Source: Candidatus Caenarcanales bacterium (GTDB taxonomy: Bacteria; Cyanobacteriota; Vampirovibrionia; LMEP-6097). From it: a DNA stretch of 6,085 bases. Each line of letters opens with the position of its first letter. Position 1 is the first letter of the stretch. The stretch is taken from positions 1 to 6,085 of the forward strand of contig JAJTHA010000066.1 of the NCBI GenBank assembly GCA_021299565.1, in the 5' to 3' direction. This document shows, one piece after another, positions 5,828 to 6,085 of this stretch. The translations under genes were made by a program, and so were the position numbers. Below the pieces are notes generated by a model. It saw only the letters and a list, made by a program, of their open reading frames with translations. It had not been told where the DNA came from and made no database searches.

Positions 5828-6085
5828 TTATAACATTAGCAACGAAGCATCTCCATAACTATAGAAACGATAAGAGTTTTTAATGGCGTGATGATAAACT
5901 TTTTGTGTTTCAACGCTGCCAATAAAAGCACTTACCATCAGTATTAAACTTGATTTAGGCAAATGAAAATTAGTTATCATGGCATCGACGATTTTGAATT
6001 GATAGCCTGGGTATATGAAAATATTTGTGTCACCCCTTAATTGACCAGTATTAAAAACGGTTTCAAGAGTTCTAACGGAAGTACT
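5828..6085 (-). CDS. queA: S-adenosylmethionine:tRNA ribosyltransferase-isomerase, C-terminal part (5' end outside window)
   Basis: The minus strand from the window edge to the TAA at 5830-5828 reads 85 residues in one frame. They match the C-terminus of QueA, which transfers and isomerises the ribosyl group of S-adenosylmethionine onto preQ1 in tRNA to make epoxyqueuosine at the wobble position. Diagnostic strings are TSVRTLE (2-8), RGDTNIFIYPGY (17-28), the strongly conserved TNFHLPKSS (38-46), MVSAFIG (50-56) and the closing YRFYSYGDASLLML. Full QueA proteins have about 340-350 residues, so roughly the last quarter is present; the truncation is only the window edge. adk follows after 10 bases. 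No preQ1 riboswitch could be examined because the 5' end is not here. Confidence 0.95.
   Translation of the reverse strand, partial: STSVRTLETVFNTGQLRGDTNIFIYPGYQFKIVDAMITNFHLPKSSLILMVSAFIGSVETQKVYHHAIKNSYRFYSYGDASLLML

Overview
The window is a compact, AT-rich bacterial chromosome segment. It holds four complete or near-complete reading units on two strands plus two genes cut by the window edges. It reads as core and housekeeping DNA rather than an accessory island. No phage, plasmid, CRISPR, tRNA or rRNA signal was seen. The low G+C, the standard genetic code, the weak Shine-Dalgarno signals and a type IV pilus / type II secretion ATPase next to a GspC/PilP-like membrane protein suggest a diderm bacterium. 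A non-photosynthetic cyanobacterial relative (Melainabacteria/Vampirovibrionia-like) is one plausible host, but this is a tentative inference from style, not proof.

Layout. Bases 1-607 (minus strand) encode the first 202 residues of a nitrate/sulfonate/bicarbonate-type ABC importer permease, whose C-terminus lies outside the window. A 57-base divergent intergenic region (608-664) carries a palindromic TATAAT box that could serve both directions. From 665 to 4999 three plus-strand genes form a tight operon: a HAD-family trehalose-6-phosphate phosphatase (otsB), a GspE/PilB assembly ATPase whose start overlaps otsB by 14 bases, and, 8 bases further on, a 657-residue single-pass membrane protein. 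That last protein has a very acidic cytoplasmic half of about 415 residues and a periplasmic tail resembling the GspC homology region or PilP.

Bases 5000-5163 separate the operon from convergent minus-strand genes. This gap contains a GC-rich hairpin with a T-rich tail (probable terminator) followed by an 85-base imperfect inverted repeat of the dispersed 'TGTCATTGCGAG...GAAGCAATC' type. The minus-strand pair is queA (C-terminal 85 residues only, 5828-6085) followed after 10 bases by adk (5164-5817). The adenylate kinase has a four-cysteine LID with an enlarged first knuckle.

How the genes may work together: the ATPase powers pilus or pseudopilus extension, and the acidic membrane protein is probably a platform or alignment component of the same machine. 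The coupling of trehalose phosphatase to it is unexplained. queA (tRNA queuosine modification) and adk (adenylate balance) are housekeeping genes that are probably co-transcribed. The best candidate for something undescribed is the acidic-tailed GspC/PilP-like protein at 3026-4999.
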